Below are positions 8,567-18,744 of a DNA stretch of 64,000 bases, in pieces; position 1 is the stretch's first letter; each line of letters begins with the position of its first letter. Where the stretch lies: the NCBI RefSeq assembly GCF_024347135.1, contig NZ_AP024907.1:3649001-3713000 (forward strand), read 5' to 3'. The notes under the pieces are model-generated. The model was not told the DNA's origin. It did not search any database and was given only the letters and a program-made list of their open reading frames with translations. The stretch is from Vibrio spartinae (GTDB lineage: Bacteria; Pseudomonadota; Gammaproteobacteria; Enterobacterales; Vibrionaceae). Made by a program: the position numbers and the translations under genes.

Positions 8567-10234
8567 CTAAACCGTAAACCGGTCCACCAGCGCTTTCAGT
8601 GCTTGCGTTTGTTCGCGCAAATCATGGCTGCCTTTACGGTTTTCATCCGTCACATCGGCCACTTGTAAACTCTGTTCGGAAATAATTACAACGCGTTCAG
8701 AAATATTTTGTCCCACCTGACTCTGCTCTTCAGTGGCCGTCGCAATCAATGTGTTCATATCCATAATCATACTGACAGAATCGAGAATCTCTGCCAATGC
8801 GTCACTGGCCTGATATGCTTTTGCCACCGTATCTTCACTTTGAGAACGACTATCCAGCATCGACTGAACCGCTTCTTGGGTGGCCCCTTTCAATTGTTCA
8901 ATGATGTGATGAATGTCTCCGGTACTTTGTTGGGTCCGGCTGGCGAGTTTTCTGACTTCATCAGCAACGACCGCAAATCCCCGCCCCTGCTCACCGGCTC
9001 GGGCCGCTTCAATCGCCGCATTCAGCGCCAGTAAGTTGGTCTGTTCGGCAATATCCTGAATCACATTCAATGAAGAAGAGATGTTGCTGACATTGCTTTC
9101 GAGCTTATCCATCACCATGTTGGCTGATTCGAGTTTCTTAGCTAAGGCAGCAACAGAGTCAACCGCAGAGCCAACCGTCGCCATCGCTTCTTTTGCTTTC
9201 CCATCAGCAGACTGTGCAGCCTCAGCAGCACTCGAAGCATTCTGAGAGATATCATGTGCAGTCGCAGTCATTTCCGTCACCGCTGTCGCAACTTGTTCCG
9301 TTTCTTCTCGTTGTGTGTTCGATAAACGATCGACTTGATTAGAACGCTCAAGCATATGCCCGGTTTCATCACTAATATCATCACTGTTCGCTCTCAACTG
9401 GCGAATAATATTCTGAAGATTTTCGACAAATTTGTTGAAATTCTCGCTCAGAGAGGCAAATTCAGGAATATGATAAGCTTCCATACGAGCGGTTAAATCA
9501 GCATCCCCATTGGCAAACCGGGCAATCGACTGATCAAATCTTTGCAATGGCCCCAAGATGCCACGACTAAACAAGATCGTGAACACGGACACCAGGCACA
9601 ACATGCCAGCGCCCACCGATATCATCCACATAAAACTCCGCTTCATTTCATGCTCGGACTTCGCTGCCATCTGCGATGTAATCGCTTCGACATCATCGAT
9701 ATAAAAACCAATGCCGATGATCATGTCCCACTGAGGTTCATCGATCGAATAACTTAATTTTTCAGAGGCCTCTTTCTCTCCGGGTTTTGGAAAAAAATAG
9801 CTCGAAAATCCACCACCACTCTTGCCCTGTTTAATTAAATTCTGAATCAGAAAGTTACCTTTGCTATCTTTCATATCCCAGAAATTTTTACCGACCCCCT
9901 TCCCGGTATCTCCCAAGAAAAGGCGGTTGCCTTTGCTGTCGTAGCCAAAGACATAACCACTGTCACCAAAATGAATCTGAGAAAGTTTGTCAATCACATC
10001 TTGTCGGTCGGCATTGTGCTCTTTCAAAGCGGTTAAAGAAGAGTCAATAATATCGATATACGCCTTCAATTCGGAGCGCTTTTGTTCAGAAAGGCGTTGG
10101 TGAATTAACTGCTGCTGGGTGTGATTCAAGTTAGACATTTGCGTATATGAGATAAAAATCATCCCAAAACTAATCAATAACAAGGGGAGTATAGATAGTG
10201 CGTAAACACGTGTTTTTATGGTCAATTTTGACAT
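8567..10234 (-). CDS. Methyl-accepting chemotaxis protein (single Cache sensor)
   Basis: 555 residues, complete. TM1 is at about 11-30 and the periplasmic sCache_2-type sensor at about 35-190, with [19 protein letters not shown] and the closing [16 protein letters not shown]2 is at about 200-222, followed by HAMP and a methyl-accepting domain with the signalling hairpin ([20 protein letters not shown], then [20 protein letters not shown]) around 390-430. It signals to CheA/CheW; ligand unknown, though small organic acids are common for this sensor class. No tail pentapeptide. Single gene, convergent with purHD and divergent from greB. Confidence 0.96.
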   Translation of the reverse strand: MSKLTIKTRVYALSILPLLLISFGMIFISYTQMSNLNHTQQQLIHQRLSEQKRSELKAYIDIIDSSLTALKEHNADRQDVIDKLSQIHFGDSGYVFGYDSKGNRLFLGDTGKGVGKNFWDMKDSKGNFLIQNLIKQGKSGGGFSSYFFPKPGEKEASEKLSYSIDEPQWDMIIGIGFYIDDVEAITSQMAAKSEHEMKRSFMWMISVGAGMLCLVSVFTILFSRGILGPLQRFDQSIARFANGDADLTARMEAYHIPEFASLSENFNKFVENLQNIIRQLRANSDDISDETGHMLERSNQVDRLSNTQREETEQVATAVTEMTATAHDISQNASSAAEAAQSADGKAKEAMATVGSAVDSVAALAKKLESANMVMDKLESNVSNISSSLNVIQDIAEQTNLLALNAAIEAARAGEQGRGFAVVADEVRKLASRTQQSTGDIHHIIEQLKGATQEAVQSMLDSRSQSEDTVAKAYQASDALAEILDSVSMIMDMNTLIATATEEQSQVGQNISERVVIISEQSLQVADVTDENRKGSHDLREQTQALKALVDRFTV

Positions 10235-10539
10235 GATGCTTTCCTCAGGATTTTCGCTGACAAAAGCCGATGACGTTGGCGCTTATTTTTTTTATTTAAA
10301 TAATACTACACTAAATTCATGCCATGCATGCATGTTTCTTTAATCACACTACCGCCACTCATGGAAAACAACGCGTAAAAAATACCCATAACCGCAATAC
10401 CACACTTCTATTGAAAAGAGGAAAAACGCCAAGCGTGTAAAGCTTTCGTCATCTCAGAAAAACAACCATTAACCTTTCTGCTATTTTTCGCTAAGGTATA
10501 GCCCCATAAATGCACATTGTCTGCGATGAATAACCACTG
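10235..10539. other. Divergent intergenic region, chemoreceptor / greB
   Basis: 305 bases with no gene. It must hold the promoters of the chemoreceptor (minus) and greB (plus). It is AT-rich around 10284-10320 and has an alternating GCATGCATGCATG tract near 10323. I see no convincing operator or small RNA. Confidence 0.5.
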
Positions 10540-11019
10540 ATGAAAACCAACCTGATTACCCGGGAAGGCTATAATCGCCTCAAACAAGAACTCGACTTTC
10601 TCTGGCAGAAAGAGCGCCCGGAGGTCACCAAAAAAGTGACTTGGGCCGCGAGTCTGGGCGATCGTAGTGAAAATGCGGATTACCAGTATAACAAAAAGCG
10701 CCTGCGGGAAATTGACCGCCGTGTCCGTTATCTGCGTAAACGTATGGAACAAGTCAAGATCATTGATTACTCACCTCAGCAAGACGGGAAAGTCTTCTTC
10801 GGTGCGTGGGTCGAAATTGAAAATGACGAAGGAGAGACAAGGTATTTTCGCATCGTCGGCCCGGATGAGATCTATGGAGATGCGAGAAACTACATTTCTA
10901 TCGATTCGCCAATGGCCCGCGCGCTCCTCAAAAAAGAACCCGATGATGAATTCACCGTTGAAACGCCTCAGGGGCCAAAAACGTGGTTCATTAACCGAAT
11001 CGAATATAGACAAGACTAA
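10540..11019 (+). CDS. greB: Transcription elongation factor GreB
   Basis: Rescues backtracked RNA polymerase by stimulating transcript cleavage through the secondary channel. 159 residues, normal for GreB. The N-terminal coiled coil (about 1-75) carries the acidic tip motif GDRSENADYQYNKKRLREID, in which the conserved acidic residues promote cleavage. The C-terminal globular domain follows (about 80-159, with GAWVEIENDEGE and RIVGPDEI). GreB rather than GreA is suggested by the basic, Arg/Lys-rich N-terminal domain (KKRLREIDRRVRYLRKRMEQ). It is 24 bases upstream of tex, and the pair is probably cotranscribed. Confidence 0.95.
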   Translation: MKTNLITREGYNRLKQELDFLWQKERPEVTKKVTWAASLGDRSENADYQYNKKRLREIDRRVRYLRKRMEQVKIIDYSPQQDGKVFFGAWVEIENDEGETRYFRIVGPDEIYGDARNYISIDSPMARALLKKEPDDEFTVETPQGPKTWFINRIEYRQD

Positions 11020-11043
11020 CGACATCGAGAGAGAAAAATACGG

Positions 11044-13353
11044 ATGAGCCAAGCTATCTGTCATACGATTGCTTCAGAGCTGAATGTTCGCCCTGAACAA
11101 GTTATTGCCGCGGTTAACCTGATTGACGACGGCAGCACCGTCCCCTTTATTGCCCGTTACCGGAAAGAAGTCACGGGCGGACTGGACGACACCCAATTAC
11201 GGACGCTGGACTCACGTCTCTCCTATCTACGGGAGATGGATGGCCGTCGTCAGACGATTTTGAAATCGATTCAAGATCAGGGAAAACTGACGCCCGAGCT
11301 GGAACAGGAAATTCTTCAGGCTGACAGTAAAACCCGTCTGGAAGATCTCTATCTTCCTTACAAACCCAAACGCCGCACCAAAGGGCAGATTGCCATTGAA
11401 GCCGGATTAGCCCCACTCGCTGATCAATTGTGGGAACAACCGCAAACCGAGCCGGAACAGGCAGCACAAGCTTATCTCAATCCTGAGCAGGGGATTGCTG
11501 ACACCAAAGCCGCTTTAGATGGTGCCCGAGCCATTATCATGGAGCAAATTGCTGAAGATGCTAACCTACTGGAAAAACTGCGCCATTATCTGCTCAAACA
11601 TGCAGTTCTTGTCTCGACTGTCATTGATGGAAAAGCGCAAGAAGGTGAAAAATTCAAAGATTACTTCAAGCATCAAGAGCCGATTAGTAAGGTACCTTCT
11701 CACCGTGCACTCGCGATGCTGCGAGGCCGCAACGAAGGTATTTTGTCACTGGCACTCAACGCAGATCCAGAACAAGAAGTCGGCAGTCGAGGCTCTTATT
11801 GCGAAACGTTGATCGCACAACACTACCGACTTCACCTGAGTGATGCACCGGCAGATGCATGGCGGCAACAGGTCATCAGTTGGGCATGGCGGATTAAAGT
11901 CTCCATGCATATGGAGACTGAACTGATGTCCGCGATGAAAGAGCGGGCAGAAATTGAAGCGATTGACGTCTTCGCCACCAACTTGAAAGATCTGCTGATG
12001 GCCGCGCCCGCCGGGCCACGCGCAACACTAGGGCTGGACCCCGGCTTGCGTACCGGTTGTAAAGTCGCGGTTGTCGATGCCACCGGTAAGGTACTGGCAA
12101 CCGCGGTTATTTACCCACATCCACCGCAAAAACAGTATGAAAAATCCATTGAGATCATTGGCGGTCTGGTGCACAAATTCAATGTGGATTTGATTGCGAT
12201 CGGCAACGGCACGGCTTCTCGTGAGACCGATCTGTTTGCCGCAGATTTAATCAAACGGGGTAATCTGAAAGCGCAAAAAATTGTTGTCAGTGAAGCGGGG
12301 GCATCGGTCTATTCTGCATCCGAACTGGCGGCAAAAGAATTTCCGGAGATGGATGTATCACTGCGTGGCGCGGTTTCGATTGCCCGGCGTTTACAGGATC
12401 CATTGGCAGAATTAGTTAAAATCGATCCGAAATCGATCGGGGTTGGTCAGTACCAGCATGATGTCAATCAGTCACTCCTTGCCAAACGTCTGGACGCCGT
12501 CGTAGAAGACTGTGTCAACGCGGTCGGTGTTGATGTGAATACCGCCTCTCCGGCGCTACTCACCCGCGTAGCCGGACTCTCGGCAACCCTGGCGGACAAC
12601 ATTGTGGCTTTCCGGAATGAACATGGCCGCTTTGAGAGCCGCACCACCTTGAAAAAAGTCTCTCGCCTTGGGCCAAAAGCTTTTGAGCAGTGTGCCGGTT
12701 TTTTGAGAGTGATGGACGGCAAAAACCCGCTGGATGCTTCGGCAGTCCACCCAGAGGCCTATCCGGTAGTTTCAGCGATCGCAAACAACAATCAGCAAGA
12801 GATGAAATCATTGATTGGGAATAGTGAATTTCTTAAAAGCCTGAATGCAAGAGATTACACTGACGATCACTTTGGCCTGCCGACGGTCACCGATATCATC
12901 AAAGAACTCGATAAGCCGGGACGCGATCCTCGTCCTGAATTTAAAACGGCCACGTTTGCCGACGATATTCACAAAATATCGGATCTGGAACCCGGAATGA
13001 TTCTCGAAGGCGTCGTCTCCAATGTTGCTAATTTTGGTGCTTTTGTCGATATCGGCGTTCATCAAGACGGATTAGTTCATATTTCCGCGCTGACTGATCG
13101 GTTTGTGTCTGATCCGCGAGAAGTGGTCAAAACCGGTGAGATTGTCAAAGTCAAAGTCATGGAAGTTGATGTCGCAAGGAAGAGAATTGGCCTCTCGATG
13201 CGTCTGTCTGATGAACCGGGTCAAGCGCATCGTCCCACAGCACGTAACCAGACTTCACGTCCGGCTCAAAAAAAACCTCACCGTGATGCGACTGCCACTA
13301 ATAATGCCATGGGGGGTGCATTTGCCGAAGCCTTTGCGAAAGCGAAAAAGTAA
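11044..13353 (+). CDS. tex: Tex-family RNA-binding transcription accessory protein
   Basis: 769 residues, cytoplasmic nucleic-acid binding protein related to eukaryotic Spt6. Domain order: an N-terminal helical part (1-320), a YqgF/RNase H-like domain starting [18 protein letters not shown] (about 328), helix-hairpin-helix repeats ([18 protein letters not shown] and [14 protein letters not shown], about 495-560), and a C-terminal S1 domain ([20 protein letters not shown], about 650-720) with a basic, low-complexity tail. It follows greB closely. The exact role is not settled; Tex proteins affect toxin gene expression and survival in other bacteria. Confidence 0.95.
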   Translation: MSQAICHTIASELNVRPEQVIAAVNLIDDGSTVPFIARYRKEVTGGLDDTQLRTLDSRLSYLREMDGRRQTILKSIQDQGKLTPELEQEILQADSKTRLEDLYLPYKPKRRTKGQIAIEAGLAPLADQLWEQPQTEPEQAAQAYLNPEQGIADTKAALDGARAIIMEQIAEDANLLEKLRHYLLKHAVLVSTVIDGKAQEGEKFKDYFKHQEPISKVPSHRALAMLRGRNEGILSLALNADPEQEVGSRGSYCETLIAQHYRLHLSDAPADAWRQQVISWAWRIKVSMHMETELMSAMKERAEIEAIDVFATNLKDLLMAAPAGPRATLGLDPGLRTGCKVAVVDATGKVLATAVIYPHPPQKQYEKSIEIIGGLVHKFNVDLIAIGNGTASRETDLFAADLIKRGNLKAQKIVVSEAGASVYSASELAAKEFPEMDVSLRGAVSIARRLQDPLAELVKIDPKSIGVGQYQHDVNQSLLAKRLDAVVEDCVNAVGVDVNTASPALLTRVAGLSATLADNIVAFRNEHGRFESRTTLKKVSRLGPKAFEQCAGFLRVMDGKNPLDASAVHPEAYPVVSAIANNNQQEMKSLIGNSEFLKSLNARDYTDDHFGLPTVTDIIKELDKPGRDPRPEFKTATFADDIHKISDLEPGMILEGVVSNVANFGAFVDIGVHQDGLVHISALTDRFVSDPREVVKTGEIVKVKVMEVDVARKRIGLSMRLSDEPGQAHRPTARNQTSRPAQKKPHRDATATNNAMGGAFAEAFAKAKK

Positions 13354-13410
13354 TTCATTCGCTCCCACCGGGAATAATGGTTTACTGAGGCTCAGCTCAA
13401 TCCTGCCATA

Positions 13411-13441
13411 AAAAAAACCCTCACTTCAGCTGAAGTGAGGG
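13411..13441 (-). terminator. Terminator shared by tex and the minus-strand gene at 13484
   Basis: A perfect 24-base palindrome (CCCTCACTTCAG and its complement) with an A-tract on its left, which becomes a U-tract for minus-strand transcripts. It lies between convergent genes and most clearly serves the minus-strand gene. Confidence 0.85.
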
Positions 13442-13483
13442 AATTCCATAGCAGCAATATGCTTTCCTCGGTAACGATGAGGT

Positions 13484-13960
13484 TTACAATATTGCGATGA
13501 CCTCCGAAGGTGTGTTTGGTGCGATGGCGTGTCCATAATGATATTTTATGACCGTTCGCCTTCGCGCCATTTGTCCTTCGGTTATCGCTGCATCAATGAT
13601 GTGTTTCGGTAACCGGAACCGTATTGTATAACCTTTGCCCTGATCTTGACTGTAGGTCGATAAAGCTAACAATTTGAAAAGCCGCTCAAGTTCACTTGGT
13701 GCTTCTTCCTCATGGGAAGAGACAATGTCCTGTTCCTGCTCAGAATCAATCTCATACTGAGGATGATCTGCTGCATCCCAAGACGCTCGCTTGCGCTGTT
13801 TATCATCGGATTTCAACCGCCGCTCTGCGTTGGTTTTTTCCAGTTGTACAGTAGGTACGATAGGCGCTCTGACACGATTATCATGCTCTGCCTGTTCCGT
13901 CGGCACATTCACCGATGGGGCGATAAGTGGCACACTGATATTATTTGGTGACACAATCAT
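13484..13960 (-). CDS. Conserved-looking hypothetical protein between tex and bioH
   Basis: 158 residues from the ATG at 13960, which is preceded by a near-perfect AAGGAGGT; a longer frame to 13993 lacks such support. The N-terminal half (1-95) is polar, charged and probably disordered (ERRLKSDDKQRKRASWDAAD, SEQEQDIVSSHEEEAPSELE). The C-terminal half (about 100-158) looks folded (GYTIRFRLPKHIIDAAITEG, then RRTVIKYHYGHAI). No signal peptide or membrane segment. I know no function for it. It is a single gene convergent with tex, with its own strong Shine-Dalgarno and terminator, so it is likely well expressed. Confidence 0.8.
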   Translation of the reverse strand: MIVSPNNISVPLIAPSVNVPTEQAEHDNRVRAPIVPTVQLEKTNAERRLKSDDKQRKRASWDAADHPQYEIDSEQEQDIVSSHEEEAPSELERLFKLLALSTYSQDQGKGYTIRFRLPKHIIDAAITEGQMARRRTVIKYHYGHAIAPNTPSEVIAIL

Positions 13961-14110
13961 TGCCGAAACCTCCTTCAGCATCGCCCAGCCCATTCAATGT
14001 CCAAGCACTGATGAGTTAGAATCTATATCGACCCAACCGTTCAAATATTTAACAAAAAAAGCTGATATTTTGAACAATATGACAAAAAACTGACAATCGT
14101 CAAACATCAA

Positions 14111-14881
14111 CTACTGTGCGAACCCACGGATCTGCTGACAAAACAGTTCAGTTTCGGTCATAAATGGTGCATGAGATGACTGAGTAAAAATATAACAATG
14201 GCTATCCGGTGCCATTTTGTCCAATTGCGCAGCAATCTGCACGGGGACTAAACCATCAAGCCGACCGTAAAGACGCAACATCGGTACCGAAATCTGAGTC
14301 AGATGATCACGAAAATCAATATTCGCGAGCATGTTTAATCCCGCCATCAAAGCTTGCGGCTGTGGTGCCGGACGAGAAAAAACCATCTGTTTTAATTGTT
14401 TCACATCTTGTCGGGCTGTCGGGCTGCCCATCGCTTGAAGCGCCATAAAACGCTCAATGGTCAACTGAAAATCATCGACCAGTTGCGCCGTAAATGCTGA
14501 CAAAACCTGTGGCTGAATACCTTTCCACCCCTTTTCAGCAGCAAACTTAGGAGAACTGGCTACAGTGATCAGCTGACTGACATAATCAGCGTGATGCAAC
14601 GCCATATGCGTCGCGACCAGTCCCCCGAGTGACCAACCGACCCAGACGGCATCTTTGGGAGCTTGCCGGATCAAGAGTTGGGCAATCTCTTCCAAAGTCT
14701 CCGCATGGATGTCTGCACTATGTCCATATCCCGGTAAATCAACCACATGCACCCGAAAGCTCTGTTTAAGCATTTCAACGGTATTATGCCAAACGCCCCC
14801 GTTCATCCCCCAGCCATGGACCAATACGAGATCTTTGCCACAACCTTCCACCTGCCAATACAAAGATGCCACCATGTTCAC
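14111..14881 (-). CDS. bioH: Pimeloyl-ACP methyl ester esterase BioH
   Basis: Removes the methyl ester from pimeloyl-ACP, releasing the biotin precursor from fatty-acid synthesis. Alpha/beta hydrolase of about 256 residues with oxyanion motif LVLVHGWGMNGGVW, nucleophile elbow VGWSLGG, the acid in YGRLDGLVP and the histidine in QSSHAPF. The start is taken as GTG at 14881, 5 bases after TAGGAG; ATG 14875 is the other possibility, and ATG 14902 lies before the Shine-Dalgarno. Divergent from comF with a short gap, the same arrangement as in other gammaproteobacteria. Confidence 0.94.
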   Translation of the reverse strand: MNMVASLYWQVEGCGKDLVLVHGWGMNGGVWHNTVEMLKQSFRVHVVDLPGYGHSADIHAETLEEIAQLLIRQAPKDAVWVGWSLGGLVATHMALHHADYVSQLITVASSPKFAAEKGWKGIQPQVLSAFTAQLVDDFQLTIERFMALQAMGSPTARQDVKQLKQMVFSRPAPQPQALMAGLNMLANIDFRDHLTQISVPMLRLYGRLDGLVPVQIAAQLDKMAPDSHCYIFTQSSHAPFMTETELFCQQIRGFAQ

Positions 14882-14965
14882 GTTATCTCCTACAAAACTC
14901 ATACTTTCACTGCCTTGATCGCCAATACAATATAACGTCTTCCTTCATCACCGGAGAAGTACCAC

Positions 14966-15667
14966 ATGTTATTGCAACGCATTCAACACGCTGTCCGTCA
15001 CCGTACCCCCCGATTATGCGCGCTCTGTGAGTTACCATTAACTGCTTGGGACCATCACTGGTGTGCCAGCTGCCTGACATACTTTCAATCAACACCCCGT
15101 TGTACACGATGCGGTTTATCGATGCCATTCCCAACGGACCGATGCGGCACTTGCCTTCAGTCCCCGCCACTGTGGAACGCGCTCTATTGCCTTGGTGATT
15201 ATGCCTACCCATTGGCACCCATGATTCACCAAATCAAATACGGACGCCAGTTCTGGCTTATACCGTCTCTCGCTGCGCTTTTGGCGCAGGTCATCCCTTC
15301 CCCTGCACCATTGCTACTGCCGGTTCCCCTACACTGGCGACGTTATCTTTATCGCGGGTTCAATCAGAGTGACTTACTGGCACACCATCTCAGTCAAGCG
15401 CTGTCAGTGAGCTATCAAACCAAACTGTTACAACGAATTCGTTCAACGCCACCGCAAGAAGGTCTGCATAAAAATGAAAGAGAACAGAATCTGAGAAAAG
15501 CGTTTATGTTACGCAACCGCCCCTCAGCCAAACATATTGCGATCGTTGATGATGTGGTGACAACAGGTAGTACCATCAGTCAATTATGCCAATTATTACT
15601 TGAAGTCGGCGTCGAATACATTGATATTTATTGCTTATGCAGAACTCCTGAATATCACAACCAATAA
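14966..15667 (+). CDS. comF: ComF family phosphoribosyltransferase-like protein
   Basis: 233 residues. An N-terminal cysteine-rich zinc-binding part (LCALCELPL, CASCL, CTRCG, CGTC; residues about 12-65) precedes a type I phosphoribosyltransferase fold with the PRPP motif IAIVDDVVTTGSTI (about 192-205). ComF proteins are needed for DNA uptake in naturally competent bacteria, probably in the cytoplasm during single-strand import or processing; the exact reaction is unknown. It is divergent from bioH and just upstream of nfuA, an order common in vibrios. Confidence 0.93.
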   Translation: MLLQRIQHAVRHRTPRLCALCELPLTAWDHHWCASCLTYFQSTPRCTRCGLSMPFPTDRCGTCLQSPPLWNALYCLGDYAYPLAPMIHQIKYGRQFWLIPSLAALLAQVIPSPAPLLLPVPLHWRRYLYRGFNQSDLLAHHLSQALSVSYQTKLLQRIRSTPPQEGLHKNEREQNLRKAFMLRNRPSAKHIAIVDDVVTTGSTISQLCQLLLEVGVEYIDIYCLCRTPEYHNQ

Positions 15668-15750
15668 TTACCGTAAAAAGGATTGGATCTCTGATTTCTC
15701 AGGAGTAAAATGGTGAATTAATAGCCTACAAAATTACTCAGGTATTCGTC

Positions 15751-16338
15751 GTGTCAAATTCTATTACTATTACTGAATCCGCTCAGGAACATTTCGCAAA
15801 ACTTCTCGAACAACAGCCGGAAGGAACCAATATTCGGGTCTTTGTTGTCAATCCAGGTACTCAGAACGCTGAGTGTGGTGTCTCTTACTGTCCGCCTGAA
15901 GCGATAGAAAGTGCTGATACTACAATCCCGTTTCAGGCGTTCTCTGCTTACGTTGATGAATTGAGCCTTCCCTTTCTCGAAGATGCTGTGATCGACTATG
16001 TGACCGATAAAATGGGTGCTCAGCTCACGCTCAAAGCACCCAATGCAAAAATGCGTAAAGTTGCGGATGATGCGCCGCTGCTTGAACGTGTCGAGTATGC
16101 CATCCAGACGCAAGTCAATCCTCAGTTAGCCAGTCATGGGGGTCATATTCAGCTGCTGGAAATTACAGATGACGGTGTCGCCATTATCCAATTTGGTGGC
16201 GGGTGTAATGGCTGCTCAATGGTCGATGTCACACTGAAAGACGGCATCGAAAAAGAACTGCTCGAGCAATTTTCCGGGGAGCTGAATGCGGTCAGAGACC
16301 TGACGGAGCATGACCATGGAGAGCACTCATACTACTAA
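15751..16338 (+). CDS. nfuA: Fe-S biogenesis protein NfuA
   Basis: Carrier that delivers 4Fe-4S clusters to target enzymes, important in iron starvation and oxidative stress. 195 residues starting with GTG at 15751 ([14 protein letters not shown] matches the family start). The N-terminal domain is a degenerate A-type carrier (to about 105); the C-terminal Nfu domain carries the cluster ligands in [20 protein letters not shown]. Single gene with its own hairpin terminator downstream. Confidence 0.96.
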   Translation: MSNSITITESAQEHFAKLLEQQPEGTNIRVFVVNPGTQNAECGVSYCPPEAIESADTTIPFQAFSAYVDELSLPFLEDAVIDYVTDKMGAQLTLKAPNAKMRKVADDAPLLERVEYAIQTQVNPQLASHGGHIQLLEITDDGVAIIQFGGGCNGCSMVDVTLKDGIEKELLEQFSGELNAVRDLTEHDHGEHSYY

Positions 16339-16364
16339 ATGGATCAACCCAAGCCTGTCAAAAG

Positions 16365-16393
16365 AAGTCGATGTCCATGCATCGACTTTCTAT
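16365..16393 (+). terminator. Hairpin after nfuA
   Basis: Nine-base perfect stem AAGTCGATG / CATCGACTT with a six-base loop followed by TCTATT, a weak U-tract. Probable terminator of nfuA. Confidence 0.6.
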
Positions 16394-16502
16394 TATGTGA
16401 CTCTTGTTGGTAAAACTATTGTGAATATCGTCAGACAAGTGTTTTCATCCCCATCAGTTTTTTCATATAGTTAAGCTATAGATATCACGGAGGAGTATCA
16501 GC

Positions 16503-17081
16503 ATGACGTCTAAACAGAACCCAGAGATCCTGAATATCACGACGGTTGCCCGCTCGCGTCTTTTTACAGTGGAATCTCTGGATTTACGTTTTTCCAACGG
16601 TGAACAGCGCACGTATGAACGGATGCGCCCCAGTGGACGCCATGCAGTGATGATGGTTCCAGTGACCGAACAGGGAGATATTCTGCTGGTTCGTGAATAT
16701 GCAGCAGGCACACAACGCTACGAATTGGGCTTTCCGAAAGGATTGATTGACCCAGGAGAAACACCTGAAGAAGCAGCCGTACGCGAGCTTAAAGAAGAAG
16801 TAGGGTTTGGTGCAAAACAGCTCACCCATCTCAAAGATCTGATTCTTGCCCCCTCTTATTTCTCAGGACAAATGTCGCTGTTTATCGCTCAGGATTTATA
16901 CCCGGAGCAACTCGTTGGCGATGAGCCAGAACCCCTTGAAATTATCCGTTGGCCGTTAAATCAGGCAGAAGAACTGTTAACTCATCTCGATTTTGGTGAA
17001 GCCCGTAGTGTGGCAGCGCTTCTTCTCACCTTAAATTATATGAAGCAGCATCCGCTGCTGCCAGAGGTGAACACATTATGA
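16503..17081 (+). CDS. nudE: ADP compounds hydrolase NudE (Nudix)
   Basis: Hydrolyses ADP-ribose, Ap3A, NADH and similar ADP derivatives. 192 residues with the complete Nudix box GLIDPGETPEEAAVRELKEE followed by VGFG (about 80-105), holding all catalytic glutamates. ATG behind GGAGGAGT. Its stop overlaps the start of cysQ by 4 bases (ATGA), so the two are translationally coupled. Both clean up phosphorylated nucleotides. Confidence 0.95.
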   Translation: MTSKQNPEILNITTVARSRLFTVESLDLRFSNGEQRTYERMRPSGRHAVMMVPVTEQGDILLVREYAAGTQRYELGFPKGLIDPGETPEEAAVRELKEEVGFGAKQLTHLKDLILAPSYFSGQMSLFIAQDLYPEQLVGDEPEPLEIIRWPLNQAEELLTHLDFGEARSVAALLLTLNYMKQHPLLPEVNTL

Positions 17082-17899
17082 AACGGGATTATTCACACCT
17101 GTTACCACAACTGATTGGTATTGCCCGTTCAGCCGGGCAGCTCATTCTGGACTATTACCAAACTAAATCCTATGAGTCATTTACCAAATCAGACCAAACC
17201 CCCGTCACTAGCGCTGATTTAGCGGCCCATAAACTCATTACCGAAAAACTCACCGCGCTGACTCCCGACATTCCGGTCCTATCGGAGGAAGATGCTGATA
17301 TCAGTCTGGAAAAACGTTCGGAATGGTCTCGCTACTGGTTAGTCGATCCCCTTGATGGTACGCAAGAGTTCATCGCACGCAGTGGCGACTTTGCGACAGT
17401 CATCGCACTGGTAGAAGACAATCAGCCCGTGATTGGGGTGGTTTACGGCCCGGTATCAGGTGTTACCTATTATGCCTGTCGTGGTAAAGGGGCTTGGAAG
17501 ATCCCTGATTTATCGGACAGCTTACGGATTCAGACTCACCAGCATGAATTTCCCAGTCAGTCGATTGCGATTGCCATCAGTCGCCGCCAAAATATCAACC
17601 GGATCACCAATCGGCTGAGTACAGCATGGAATTATGATTTAGTACCGCTCGGTTCTGCAGCATTGAAAGCGTGCCTAGTTGCCGAGGGGGCCGTTGACTG
17701 TTATTTGCGGCTGGGTCCAACCGGAGAATGGGACACCGCAGCAACACAATGTATTGTGGAAGAGGCTGGCGGAAAGATCCTCAGTACGAAACTGTCACCG
17801 CTCTCTTATAACCTCAGAGAAACATTGGAAAACCCGAATTTTATCGTCATCGGTGATCCAACACTTCCCTGGCAAGAGATTCTCTCCCATAAAGGCTAA
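17078..17899 (+). CDS. cysQ: 3'(2'),5'-bisphosphate nucleotidase CysQ
   Basis: Converts PAP (left over from PAPS reduction) to AMP and so controls sulfur assimilation and PAP levels. 273 residues, inositol monophosphatase superfamily, Li-sensitive, Mg-dependent: metal ligands in LSEEDADI and WLVDPLDGTQEFI, and the C-terminal signature GEWDTAATQCIVEEAGG. Overlaps nudE by 4 bases. Probably inner-membrane associated or cytoplasmic as in E. coli; no membrane segment is visible. Confidence 0.95.
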   Translation: MKRDYSHLLPQLIGIARSAGQLILDYYQTKSYESFTKSDQTPVTSADLAAHKLITEKLTALTPDIPVLSEEDADISLEKRSEWSRYWLVDPLDGTQEFIARSGDFATVIALVEDNQPVIGVVYGPVSGVTYYACRGKGAWKIPDLSDSLRIQTHQHEFPSQSIAIAISRRQNINRITNRLSTAWNYDLVPLGSAALKACLVAEGAVDCYLRLGPTGEWDTAATQCIVEEAGGKILSTKLSPLSYNLRETLENPNFIVIGDPTLPWQEILSHKG

Positions 17900-17927
17900 C
17901 GCGCCTAACATGACCGATGTCAGGCGC
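17897..17927. terminator. Strong hairpin between cysQ and gspN
   Basis: Thirteen-base stem starting ACGCGCCTAACAT with one G-U type pair and a five-base loop, immediately after the cysQ stop. There is no U-tract on either strand, so it may be a transcript-stabilising or attenuating hairpin rather than a classical terminator. It lies between the convergent cysQ and gsp units. Confidence 0.55.
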
Positions 17928-17931
17928 GTAT

Positions 17932-17964
17932 CAATGCGTTGCGGAATGCGTTGCGGAATGCGTT
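17932..17964. repeat. 12-base tandem repeat, 2.75 copies
   Basis: Two exact copies of ATGCGTTGCGGA plus ATGCGTTGC, directly after the hairpin that follows cysQ and ending 5 bases before the gspN stop codon. It lies outside both genes. Confidence 0.9.
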
Positions 17965-17968
17965 GCTA

Positions 17969-18739
17969 TCAGTTGGGGAGTGTCAGTGTACCATTCGACT
18001 GAAATGAGTACCGCCCCTGAGCATCGGTCGATGCATAAGTCTGAATCCACTGGTTGAACATTTTAGGTAAACGTTCACCCGGTTTTACCCAGCCTTGTAC
18101 TTGATAGTGATCCTGTGGTGTCAATACCATCGAATACTCACTTTGTAGTGCATCCGATAACTGTTGGCCTTTCAGGCTGATCCGGCCATCTTCACAAGTG
18201 AGTCGGGCGGAGACTTTTTCTAATGGGACCGATTGAGAGAGCATCGAAATTTGTGCATTTGTCCAAGTAATTTCCCCTTCCCCCTCAGCACAAAACGGTG
18301 GCTGGTATCGATAATTATCAATGACAAGTTTGAATGCGCCATCAGCACTCACCGGCAGCGGTAAATGCATATTTTCGGCCACAAACCGAGCCGGTGCCCT
18401 CATTGACAGGTTGCGAACATAGGCACCAGAAAAATCGACGCCGACCTCACCCGTTCCCCGAAGCGCCACCTCATGACGCTTACCTAAAGCAATATCGGCA
18501 GCGATCTGACCTTTAAATAGAGAGAAAGGGCGCATATTCCAAACCAGTGAGCCCAGATCATAGTTCATCCATTTAGCAGACTGGATTTCACCATGCCATA
18601 TTGTTCCGCCAACCCCACTCAGCAATAGCTCTCGGGGCTGAGGAATAAATTTCAAAGCCATATTTGCAGGTAAGTGGACCAACACACTGACCACAAAAAC
18701 AAAAAACAAACCAACGACGTACATAATTTTTTTCTTCAC
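17969..18739 (-). CDS. gspN: Type II secretion protein GspN (EpsN)
   Basis: 256 residues. Basic MKKK and one N-terminal membrane helix (about 5-24, MYVVGLFFVFVVSVLV) are followed by a periplasmic domain typical of GspN (LLLSGVGGTIWHGEIQSAKW near 40, then GSLVWNMRPFSLF). It is an accessory inner-membrane component found in some type II systems; its role is not well defined. It is the last gene of the gsp operon, 5 bases after gspM. Confidence 0.92.
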   Translation of the reverse strand: MKKKIMYVVGLFFVFVVSVLVHLPANMALKFIPQPRELLLSGVGGTIWHGEIQSAKWMNYDLGSLVWNMRPFSLFKGQIAADIALGKRHEVALRGTGEVGVDFSGAYVRNLSMRAPARFVAENMHLPLPVSADGAFKLVIDNYRYQPPFCAEGEGEITWTNAQISMLSQSVPLEKVSARLTCEDGRISLKGQQLSDALQSEYSMVLTPQDHYQVQGWVKPGERLPKMFNQWIQTYASTDAQGRYSFQSNGTLTLPN

Positions 18740-18744
18740 TTTAT

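Noticed and set aside
10316..10342. GCATGCATGCATG tract as an operator
   Set aside because: Self-complementary alternating sequence but no match to a known regulator site and no second copy in the window.
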